NCBI RefSeq assembly: GCF_009664365.1
Contig: NZ_CP044310.1
Coordinates: 2,801,001 to 2,865,000 of the forward strand
Direction: 5' to 3'
Length of the DNA: 64,000 bases
DNA from: Paenibacillus xylanilyticus
GTDB lineage: Bacteria; Bacillota; Bacilli; Paenibacillales; Paenibacillaceae
Shown: one piece after another, positions 54,311 to 61,816 of the stretch
How positions within the stretch are numbered: position 1 is the stretch's first letter
How the letters are laid out: every line of letters begins with the position of its first letter
Notes under the pieces: model-generated
The model's input: only the letters and a program-made list of their open reading frames with translations
Database searches by the model: none
What the model was told of the DNA's origin: nothing
Translations under genes and position numbers: made by a program

Positions 54311-55156
54311 ATGCAGGACGTTATACCTTTAATTAAACTGGAACAAGCACGGGTTCATTATGCGGCCGAATCCGGCCAAGTTCGCAAAGCGGTCGATGGT
54401 GTTTCCCTGAACGTAAATCCCGGGGAATGGATTAGTATTGTGGGAGCCAATGGCAGCGGGAAAAGTACACTGGCCGCAGTGCTGATCGGCTTCACACAAC
54501 TATCAGGCGGAACAAGACAGGCCGCTCCTGAGCTTGCCGTTCGCGGAGTGCTTCAGCAGCCTGATGCGCAGGTGCTTGGAGATACGATTGAGGAAGAATT
54601 TCATTTCAGTCTATCGCCGTTCGTTGATTCCGTAGAGGAACAATTACGGCGTAGAGAAGACGCTTTACATATGGTTGGCCTTCCATATTCCCCGGACACA
54701 GCTATATCTCGTCTGTCTGGCGGCCAAAAGCAGCTGCTCAATATTGCGGTAGCCTTGGCCTCGAAGCCTGATGTTCTCGTTCTGGATGAACCTACAGCCA
54801 TGCTGGATCCGGGAGCGAGAGAGCGGATTGAATCCATTGTGGAATCTGTCGTCCGGCAAGGAACTGCAGTTGTCTGGATTACACATCACTTGGAAGAAGC
54901 GACTTTAAGCAATCGAATTATGGCTATGGAACAAGGACAATGTATATATGATGGGGTACCATCATCATTTTTCTATGGAAGTACGGTCGGGACTCCCCCG
55001 GCAACCATGGCTGATGGACGTACACCCTGTGAGCAACTGAGACTGGACCCACCCTTTACAGTAAAAACAGCTCTCCTTCTCAAACAGCAAGGTTATCTGG
55101 ATCATAACGCCACACCACTCCGTCCAGAACAACTGGTGAAGGAGGTCGCCCGATGA
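54311..55156 (+). CDS. ECF transporter ATPase (first ATPase of the biotin module)
   Basis: 281 residues from ATG 54311 (GGGAAAGGA upstream); the frame extends to 54200 through the BirA box, which is unlikely to be coding. Walker A GANGSGKST, Q-loop LQQPDAQVLGDT, signature LSGGQKQLLNIAVAL, Walker B VLVLDEPTAMLD, and ITHHLEEA. Energises the ECF complex with the second ATPase. Its stop overlaps the next start by 4 nt. Confidence 0.92.
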   Translation: MQDVIPLIKLEQARVHYAAESGQVRKAVDGVSLNVNPGEWISIVGANGSGKSTLAAVLIGFTQLSGGTRQAAPELAVRGVLQQPDAQVLGDTIEEEFHFSLSPFVDSVEEQLRRREDALHMVGLPYSPDTAISRLSGGQKQLLNIAVALASKPDVLVLDEPTAMLDPGARERIESIVESVVRQGTAVVWITHHLEEATLSNRIMAMEQGQCIYDGVPSSFFYGSTVGTPPATMADGRTPCEQLRLDPPFTVKTALLLKQQGYLDHNATPLRPEQLVKEVAR

Positions 55157-56883
55157 ATATTGGACTGGATCACTTAACCGTAGAAGCACCTGAATCCGGA
55201 ACGAGGGCACTTTTGCAGGACCTTTCCATCCAGTTTAACAGCGGTGAAATAACCCTGTTATTAGGCTGCACAGGATCGGGTAAAACCACTTTATTACAGA
55301 CCATAGCAGGTCTCAAACCACCAAGTGCTGGTCACATTGCATTGAACGGTGAACCCTTCTGGCAAAATGGCAAGGTACCTCGGTCTATTTTGCTGCAGAT
55401 GGGATTGGTGTTCCAGTTTCCCGAGCAGCAGCTGTTTGCCCGAAGCATTCAAAGGGAATTCTCGTACTCGCTTCGCCCGTACCCACTATCAGATGAACAA
55501 AAGAAACGCCAGATGACCAAGTCGCTTATCCAATGGGATCCGCCAACGGATCCAGATGAGATGAAGCAGCGCTTCAATCCGGATCGATCTCCTTTTGCGC
55601 TTAGCGGGGGTGAACGAAGAAGACTCGGCCTCGCACTCGGGACGGCCACGAAGCCTGAGTGGCTGCTGCTTGATGAACCGAGCGCCGGATTGGAAGCGCA
55701 GAGCGTTTTGCTTCTGCTTGATGTGCTTAAACGGCACCGGGAGGCAGGTAAGGGAGCCATTGTGGCCACGCACGACCTCGATACATTTTTGCCAATTGCG
55801 GATCGTGTTCTTTTGCTGCGAGAAGGGCAGTTGATTGCGGATCTTACACCGAGAGAACTTCATATGCAGCCTGAGCTGCTGGAGGAGGCGGAGATCGGGT
55901 TGCCGCCTTCCATGCGACTTGCCCAGCAGTTCAGAGCAGCTGGTATGGAATTGCCCACGGCATTAACGCCAGAGGAGATGGCTGCAAGTATTGCTCAGTC
56001 CTCATTTACTGCGTCGGATAAGCTTCACCAGCAGGTGAGGCAGACAAGTGTGCAAGAGACAAGTGAAGCGAGCCAGCAAGAGTCGGCAAGAATGGAGCGT
56101 ACCATTGAAGCTCAAGAGGCGGTTCCACCCAATGACCTCTACCGTAACATGGACCCGCGTCTGAAATGGCTGCTGTATATTCTGCTCGTAACGGCAGCAA
56201 TGCTGCAGCACCGCTGGATTGGGTTATCCCTCACACTGGTACCAGTCGTTTTGGCGCTAAGTATATTGCCCCGTCAGACTCTAGCAGGCTGCGTGAAGTT
56301 AATGAAGCCCTTATTGCTGTTCTTCATCATATCTACAGCGTTATCCGGGACCACGCTTAATACAGAGGCAGGGAGTCTACGCTTCGGTTTTTCCTTGCTA
56401 CAGGCGGAGGCAACACTCCTGAATGTGTATCGTTTGTTTATCGTTACTTTGGCGAGTCTCTGGTTTTCGCTAACCACGCCGTATGGCCGAATGGTAGAAG
56501 GGCTAAACTGGGTGCTGGGCATAGGTAAAAAAATCAGGCTGCCTGTTGCTTCGTTTGCACTTGCCGTTTCATTGATCTTCCGGTTTATCCCGATGATCTG
56601 GAGCGAGTGGCAGCGCTTCTCCCTAATTGTTCGATCACGTGGTAAAGCTGCCCTGAAACCCAATACGGTTCGGGTCCGGGACATCGGACCAATGGTTATC
56701 CCCTTATTCATGTCGTTATTGCAGCGAGCCGAAGATATGACGATTGCTATGGAGATGCGGAAAGTGCGGGAAAATCCCATGCTTGGCGTACGTTCTACCC
56801 TGTTGGTATGGTCCAAAAGGGATACGATCATCTGCTGTATTGGACTTATTGTATTTGTTTTGTTTATATCGATACGTAAGTGA
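55153..56883 (+). CDS. Fused ECF ATPase and T component
   Basis: 576 residues. N-terminal ATPase (about 1-235) with GCTGSGKTT, FQFPEQQLFA, LSGGERRRLGLALG, LLLDEPSAGLE and ATHDLD. A charged linker (about 285-330, rich in Gln and Glu) leads to an EcfT-type membrane domain (about 335-576) with several helices and the coupling motifs RSRGKAALKP and IAMEMRKVRENP (A-R-G-like). ATPase and T are usually separate proteins, so the fusion is notable. With the first ATPase and BioY it should form a dedicated biotin importer. Confidence 0.9.
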   Translation: MNIGLDHLTVEAPESGTRALLQDLSIQFNSGEITLLLGCTGSGKTTLLQTIAGLKPPSAGHIALNGEPFWQNGKVPRSILLQMGLVFQFPEQQLFARSIQREFSYSLRPYPLSDEQKKRQMTKSLIQWDPPTDPDEMKQRFNPDRSPFALSGGERRRLGLALGTATKPEWLLLDEPSAGLEAQSVLLLLDVLKRHREAGKGAIVATHDLDTFLPIADRVLLLREGQLIADLTPRELHMQPELLEEAEIGLPPSMRLAQQFRAAGMELPTALTPEEMAASIAQSSFTASDKLHQQVRQTSVQETSEASQQESARMERTIEAQEAVPPNDLYRNMDPRLKWLLYILLVTAAMLQHRWIGLSLTLVPVVLALSILPRQTLAGCVKLMKPLLLFFIISTALSGTTLNTEAGSLRFGFSLLQAEATLLNVYRLFIVTLASLWFSLTTPYGRMVEGLNWVLGIGKKIRLPVASFALAVSLIFRFIPMIWSEWQRFSLIVRSRGKAALKPNTVRVRDIGPMVIPLFMSLLQRAEDMTIAMEMRKVRENPMLGVRSTLLVWSKRDTIICCIGLIVFVLFISIRK

Positions 56884-57026
56884 TGACGAGAGAGCAAAGC
56901 GCAGATTTATTCTATGAATCAAGGCATGAAACGCAGTGTTTTCCAGGGATGATGCATAAATGGTAAGCTTTTCGCTCAAAATAGACGTGCTTTGGATACC
57001 TCAAGGCGGATATGGAGGGACGAACG

Positions 57027-57320
57027 ATGAAGGACAAATTTTTGCACGAAGAACGGCGCGAATATACCGATCTGTCAACGGTGGAGTCGCAGCGGAATGA
57101 TCTCGCACTGGAGGAGTTTCCGGAAGGACCTTACGGCTCATCGTTACTGTCAGAATCACTTGGAAAAAGTACGCCGTGGCGAGTGGATCAGCGATCCGCA
57201 CATCGGTTTGACTATGAGAACCATGAGCTTCATGAAGGGGAAGTACGGGATTATCCAGGTCAGGATGTCTTCGACGAATCGGTCCCTGATCGCGTGACGA
57301 AGCCCCAATATTCCGAATAA
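57027..57320 (+). CDS. Small hydrophilic protein of unknown function
   Basis: 97 residues from ATG 57027; GGAGGG is 9 nt upstream. Rich in charged residues (MKDKFLHEERREYTDLSTVE, then HRFDYENHELHEGEVRD), no cysteine, no hydrophobic segment. The good binding site and clean reading frame support a real gene. I do not recognise the family. Confidence 0.6.
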   Translation: MKDKFLHEERREYTDLSTVESQRNDLALEEFPEGPYGSSLLSESLGKSTPWRVDQRSAHRFDYENHELHEGEVRDYPGQDVFDESVPDRVTKPQYSE

Positions 57321-57352
57321 TCAGAGCGGTTCATCGTATACAATAATAAATC

Positions 57353-57390
57353 ACAGTCTCCTGGCAGTATGATCTGCTTGGGGACTGTTT
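57353..57390 (+). terminator. Weak terminator-like hairpin
   Basis: ACAGTCTCC / GGGGACTGT stem with an 18-nt loop and TTTGG. Possible end of the small gene before it. The rest of the gap to 57502 shows nothing definite. Confidence 0.4.
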
Positions 57391-57502
57391 GGCGTTCATT
57401 TCAGTGAAAAAGAATCTACCACTCATTCCACAATTTGGGTTATCATAGGTTTAGTTCAACAGATGGTGAGTACAAGAACGGACGGGAAATGGGGATGAAG
57501 AA

Positions 57503-58078
57503 ATGAGAGAGATTGACTATAGTCAGTACTTTTGGCAGGACGAACAGATTAGGCTGCGTGCTCTGCGCGAGGAAGATTGGGAAGCACATTATTATAATCG
57601 GTTTGATACACCTGCTCGACGTCTGCTCGAATGCGCAGTGGAACTGCCGCCGACGTCTGCCGAGGCCAAACATTTTACAGAAAGCTTCTCCAATTTCTCC
57701 AGTACACATGGACGCATCATGTTCTCCATTGAGGATTGGCATGGAGAGTACCTTGGGGGCGCTAACATAAACAGTATAGATGAGCGGAACGGCACATTTA
57801 GCATTGGGATTCAAGTGGATCGTGATCATCGGGGCAAAGGGGTTGGAACGCGAGCCGTTCGCATTCTGCTGAAGTATGCCTTTTTCGAGAGAAGACTGAA
57901 TAAATTCAATGATAGTGTCCTTGAAGGGAACGAGCCTTCAGCTGCTATGATGAGAAAGCTGGGTTGCGTTCAGGAAGGCGTACGGCGCAAGGTTATCTAT
58001 ACGAACGGCAGGTACCATGACATGATCCTTTTCGGATTAACCAAGGACGAGTTCATGGAGAAGGAGGGAATGGTATGA
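57503..58078 (+). CDS. GNAT family N-acetyltransferase (RimJ/RimL-like)
   Basis: 191 residues. Acetyl-CoA binding motif A is IQVDRDHRGKGVGTRAVRILLKYAF (Q/RxxGxG/A form), followed by NEPSAAMMRKLGCVQEGVRRK, the typical RimJ/RimL end. It probably transfers an acetyl group to a protein N-terminus or small amine; substrate unknown. ATG after GGGGATGAAGAA. The next gene overlaps by 4 nt. Confidence 0.9.
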   Translation: MREIDYSQYFWQDEQIRLRALREEDWEAHYYNRFDTPARRLLECAVELPPTSAEAKHFTESFSNFSSTHGRIMFSIEDWHGEYLGGANINSIDERNGTFSIGIQVDRDHRGKGVGTRAVRILLKYAFFERRLNKFNDSVLEGNEPSAAMMRKLGCVQEGVRRKVIYTNGRYHDMILFGLTKDEFMEKEGMV

Positions 58079-58425
58079 GCCCGATATTAAATCAGATCGG
58101 TACCGTGTTTATTCCCGTCCGTGACATTGAGCGCGCACGAGATTGGTATTGTGACATCTTGGGTTTACCAGCGGATGGCGAGATCCTGTTTGGCCACTTA
58201 TATATCATTCCAATGAACGGAACACGCATTGTACTGGACAGCAAAATTTATGCCGAAGAGCATACGTTCAAAACGCCTGCATTCCATTTTGATACGGAAA
58301 ATATTGAGGAAGCCTATGCGTTTATGCAATCCAAGGATGTTCATATAACGACACCCATTGAGCATGATCATTGGTTTAACTTTCAGGATCTGGATGGAAA
58401 CCTGTTAATGGTGTGCAAGTGTTAG
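58075..58425 (+). CDS. VOC (glyoxalase/dioxygenase superfamily) protein
   Basis: 116 residues, two beta-alpha-beta-beta-beta units: IGTVFIPVRDIERARDWYCDILG and HFDTENIEEAYAFMQSKDV ... NFQDLDGNLLMV. Single-domain members include glyoxalase-like enzymes and antibiotic-binding proteins. The first metal residue position, usually His, is not clear. Start overlaps the GNAT stop (ATGA), so they are translationally coupled. Confidence 0.88.
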   Translation: MSPILNQIGTVFIPVRDIERARDWYCDILGLPADGEILFGHLYIIPMNGTRIVLDSKIYAEEHTFKTPAFHFDTENIEEAYAFMQSKDVHITTPIEHDHWFNFQDLDGNLLMVCKC

Positions 58426-58465
58426 CTCGTGAAATGAATAGAAGGCAAGGTGTAAAAGGGGTAGC

Positions 58466-59017
58466 ATGAAGAAAATAATCTGGATAACCACCACCAGCCT
58501 GCTTGTGCTGATGATTGTAGGTCTCAGCCTTTTCTGGAATCGGATCTTCGGGTATCCAACCTTGGACCAGGCTGTCCAATCCAACTGGAAGACACCGGTG
58601 AAGATTGTGAATGTGGATCTGGAGAATCAGTTGGTTCTTTATCTGGACGAAACACAGTATGTATTCGCAGCCTATGAGCAGAAGCGTGGGAGATTTCATA
58701 TAAATGCGGACAGCGAGTCGGGTTGGACGGCCAGTTCAGATCATGGTCCTGCGTTCCTCGTTGTGGCGGAGCCCAAAAACAATAGTGGGAATTTCATGTG
58801 GGGTGCCTTATATTCCGACATCTCCATTGCCAAGTTCCAAATTAAATATATCAATGGAGAGACCCACGATGTAAAAGCAATAAATAATACATTTATCATA
58901 AAAATGCCAGTAGCCTATCAAAACGAATCGGAGCTTAGCCTCATGGAGACGTTCGACAATATCCATGCCATTGATGCCAATCATCAGGTGATCCAGTCAT
59001 GGAAACCGGAGAGTTAG
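58466..59017 (+). CDS. Membrane-anchored hypothetical protein
   Basis: 183 residues. One N-terminal transmembrane segment (about 4-24) with a short basic lead (MKKIIW), then an extracellular domain of alternating beta pattern with no cysteines. No known motif recognised. Start ATG preceded by AAGGTGTAAAAGGGGTAGC. It lies 40 bp after the VOC gene in the same direction, likely cotranscribed. Confidence 0.65.
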   Translation: MKKIIWITTTSLLVLMIVGLSLFWNRIFGYPTLDQAVQSNWKTPVKIVNVDLENQLVLYLDETQYVFAAYEQKRGRFHINADSESGWTASSDHGPAFLVVAEPKNNSGNFMWGALYSDISIAKFQIKYINGETHDVKAINNTFIIKMPVAYQNESELSLMETFDNIHAIDANHQVIQSWKPES

Positions 59018-59044
59018 AGTGGGATAGGGATGGTGGGAGATTAG

Positions 59045-59326
59045 ATGACACTTAGTAAGAAACGATCAAGAAGGATACTCATCAATGAAGAGACATTCCG
59101 GTGGGGAATTTCACCTGATAGTGGCTATATGGTTTTCGTTGCAGAGCATGAATTTATTCAGGGACGAAAACTTGAAGTATACGTCGATAATATGACAATG
59201 AAGATTATACAACCTAGACATGTAAGGCGTTTCATTGTGCAAGCAATCGAAGCTGGTTGGGAATATAAGTTGGCCGGAAAGCCGACTGTGTTTGACTTGA
59301 AAAATGATCGGATAATCGTAAGATAA
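59045..59326 (+). CDS. Small basic hypothetical protein
   Basis: 93 residues, with basic start MTLSKKRSRRILINEE, then PDSGYMVFVAEHEFIQGRKLEVYVDN and a C-terminal GKPTVFDLKNDRIIVR. A GGGAGATTAG sequence is near the ATG. Predicted mixed alpha/beta, soluble. No family recognised; it runs in the same direction as the genes before it. Confidence 0.6.
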   Translation: MTLSKKRSRRILINEETFRWGISPDSGYMVFVAEHEFIQGRKLEVYVDNMTMKIIQPRHVRRFIVQAIEAGWEYKLAGKPTVFDLKNDRIIVR

Positions 59327-59334
59327 TTCAAAGA

Positions 59335-59376
59335 AATAACCCTTTCACAGTCCCTAAAGAGCTGGAAAGGGTTATT
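59335..59376 (-). terminator. Terminator of the two-component operon
   Basis: AATAACCCTTTC-CAG / CTG-GAAAGGGTTATT stem. T-rich TTATTTCTTTG on the minus strand, 8 bp beyond the kinase stop. Confidence 0.7.
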
Positions 59377-59383
59377 GGTCATG

Positions 59384-60931
59384 CTAATGATCGAAATTTG
59401 CCTCAGATAAGTCAGACAAAGGCAATAAAATGGTAAAGGTTGTTCCGCTGCCTAACTTGCTGTTCACCGCAATACTTCCGCCATGCGCTTCCACAATGGA
59501 ATGTGTAATGGCCAGACCAAGGCCGGCGCCGCCTTCCTTTCTGGAACGGGAAGAGCTGGTCCGGTAAAAGCGTTCAAAAATATGGGGAAGATGTTCCGGT
59601 TCAATCCCGGTGCCGTTGTCTTGTACGGTCAGTTCGGCCTTGTTATGAACAGCATATAGCGCCACAGTAATGGAACCGGATTCCGGGTGCGTATGCTGCA
59701 CCGCATTGTGGAACAAATTGAGAATCACCTGCTTCAGCTTGTGCGGCTCAGCCATTATGGATAACCCGGCAGTCAGGTCGAAGTGTACATGGCGTTCCCG
59801 TGCCATCATGTTTAGCTGGGGCTGCATCTCCATCAGCAAATGATCCAGTTGAACAATCTCCTGCTCTTGCTTCGGAGCTTGATCTAGCTTGGTTAGCATA
59901 AGCAAATCTTCAACCAGTTTGTTAATTCGAACAGACTCCCCATACATGCTGTCCAGTGCCCTGTACAGTTGTTCATGATTGGACGCTGCGCCCCGCTGGA
60001 GAACTTCAATGAATCCGTGGATGGACGTCAATGGAGTCCGCAGTTCATGGGAAGCATCGGACAGGAAACGCTGCATCTGTTCCTTCGATTCACGTTCCGC
60101 TTCAAATGATTGCTCGAGTCTTTCGAGCATGCCGTTGAACGACTGCGCGAGCTGATCCACTTCCTGTTGACCCTGGGTGGCGGGAAGACGTTCTGCCAAG
60201 CTGCCAGCATCGATCCGCTGGACGGTATCGACCATACTGGATAGCGGAATCAGTGTGCGGCGGAGCGTTTTGGTATAGAGAATGAGACCCGCCACCATCG
60301 CCAGAATGGATAACATGATGAAGATGAGCAGCTGTTTAACCATGAGATCTCTTATCGGTTTCGTGGGGGTACCCATCTGAACCATGGTGAAATCCCGATT
60401 GCGCGGACCGGGCGAGGCAAAAACGATTAATTGCTCACTGCCTGTACGATCCGTCACGATCTGGTATGGAGCATGTCGTTTGTCCAATAATTGGTCCGTG
60501 ATTGTTTTGTATTCAGCGGCAGTGAGTTGGGGAGCTGCCAGACCGTCTTCTTTACCGAAGATATCCTCGAATGTGCCATTTTGATCGAATAGGGCAAGTG
60601 AACGATCGGGAATGTAGAGCATCCTGTTACCCGACACGCGTGCATCCGTGCCTGCCTGTCCGGCAAATGGGTTGTTGAATGACTCATTCCGCGAGGATAA
60701 GCCGAGCCAGACAGGAGGCATGGACATCATCTGCTCTTCCATCGTTTTCGCCTGATTGCGATACAGAAAGCTCTCCATAATCCAGAACTGAAAAATGCCA
60801 ATTAACAAAAATAAGGCTGCAAGAATAAACAGAGAACGTGCGAGCAGCTGAGAACGGAGCGAACGGGGCCAGATCAACCGCTGCAATTGTCCCAGAAGAG
60901 ATTTGGTGGTTGGCTTCTTCGTATGACTCAT
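59384..60931 (-). CDS. OmpR-class sensor histidine kinase
   Basis: 515 residues. Two transmembrane segments (about 30-52 and 198-220) enclose an extracellular sensor. HAMP (about 222-275), then HisKA with DASHELRTPLTSIHGF (phosphorylated His) and HATPase with NLFHNAVQHTH, DNGTGIEPEHLPHIFERFYR and GAGLGLAI. Complete kinase. Its ATG overlaps the regulator's stop by one base (TGATG). The signal is unknown. The divergent membrane glycosyltransferase suggests a cell envelope signal. Confidence 0.95.
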   Translation of the reverse strand: MSHTKKPTTKSLLGQLQRLIWPRSLRSQLLARSLFILAALFLLIGIFQFWIMESFLYRNQAKTMEEQMMSMPPVWLGLSSRNESFNNPFAGQAGTDARVSGNRMLYIPDRSLALFDQNGTFEDIFGKEDGLAAPQLTAAEYKTITDQLLDKRHAPYQIVTDRTGSEQLIVFASPGPRNRDFTMVQMGTPTKPIRDLMVKQLLIFIMLSILAMVAGLILYTKTLRRTLIPLSSMVDTVQRIDAGSLAERLPATQGQQEVDQLAQSFNGMLERLEQSFEAERESKEQMQRFLSDASHELRTPLTSIHGFIEVLQRGAASNHEQLYRALDSMYGESVRINKLVEDLLMLTKLDQAPKQEQEIVQLDHLLMEMQPQLNMMARERHVHFDLTAGLSIMAEPHKLKQVILNLFHNAVQHTHPESGSITVALYAVHNKAELTVQDNGTGIEPEHLPHIFERFYRTSSSRSRKEGGAGLGLAITHSIVEAHGGSIAVNSKLGSGTTFTILLPLSDLSEANFDH

Positions 60932-61614
60932 CAGAGATCCACTCGATATCCAACACCTCGAAGAGTGCGAATGAGTTTGTGCTCTTTATCCCCAAGTTTG
61001 TCACGCAGTGATCGTATATAGACCTCGACAATATTTTCTTCTCCGCCAAAATCATACCCCCACACACGACTAAGAATGGTCGCCTTGCTTAGCACGATAC
61101 CGTGGTTCAGCACAATGAACTTCAATAATTCATATTCGGTAGGGGACAACTCAAGAATCTGATCATGATAGGTAATCTCCTTGCGCTGATCGTCGATTCG
61201 GAAAGGACCATGTGTTACGGCCCCAATGAGCAATGGAAACTGATTACGCAGTCTTGCCTGAATCCGGGCGAGCAGCTCATCGAAGGCAAAGGGCTTGATC
61301 ATATAATCATCAGCACCAAGCCACAGACCTTTAACACGGTTCTCGACTTCGTCCTTTGCTGTGAGCATGATGACTCCCATCTGGGCTCCAGTCTTGCGCA
61401 GACGTTCAACCACCTCGAATCCATCCATTTCCGGCATCATGACGTCCAATATGGCCATATGCGGACGGAACTCAAGTGCGAGTTCTAGCGCTGCAGCGCC
61501 ATCCGGAGCCGTGCGTACATCGAAGCCCTCATTACTCAATCCAAGCTCCAAAAATTGCAAAATATGTGGTTCATCATCCGCCAAAAGGATTTTTATCCCT
61601 GTACTTAACTTCAT
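60931..61614 (-). CDS. OmpR/PhoB family response regulator
   Basis: 227 residues from ATG 61614 (GGGAGG upstream); a longer frame to 61659 has no binding site. Receiver (about 1-120) with LLADDEPHILQF, phosphoacceptor in AILDVMMPEMDG, and KPFAFDELLARI. Winged-helix DNA-binding domain (about 130-227) with LSPTEYELLKFIVLNHG, RVWGYDFGGEENIVEVYIRSLRDKL and IRTLRGVGYRVD. First gene of the pair with the kinase. Confidence 0.96.
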   Translation of the reverse strand: MKLSTGIKILLADDEPHILQFLELGLSNEGFDVRTAPDGAAALELALEFRPHMAILDVMMPEMDGFEVVERLRKTGAQMGVIMLTAKDEVENRVKGLWLGADDYMIKPFAFDELLARIQARLRNQFPLLIGAVTHGPFRIDDQRKEITYHDQILELSPTEYELLKFIVLNHGIVLSKATILSRVWGYDFGGEENIVEVYIRSLRDKLGDKEHKLIRTLRGVGYRVDL

Positions 61615-61695
61615 AAGCGGGCATGCCTCCCTGTTAAATCCATCTATTGAATGCCTCAAAAAGCTGAGGGCTTTATGTTGTATTATCGCTTGCCA

Positions 61696-61715
61696 AGCTG
61701 AAAATTAGCTGAAAG
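61696..61715. promoter_or_regulatory. Direct repeat, candidate OmpR-type regulator site
   Basis: AGCTGAAAA (61696-61704) and AGCTGAAAG (61707-61715) repeat with an 11-bp period, the spacing used by PhoB/OmpR dimers. It lies between the regulator gene and the divergent glycosyltransferase, so it could control both. TACAAT (61783-61788) is a possible -10 for the latter. Confidence 0.4.
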
Positions 61716-61816
61716 GATTGGAACTTATCCTCAGTTAACATTCAGCGGGGACTCATCCCATTTTTATTTTGGCATGTCACAATACAATCATGAAGAAAGA
61801 GAAGGAGTGATTGACA

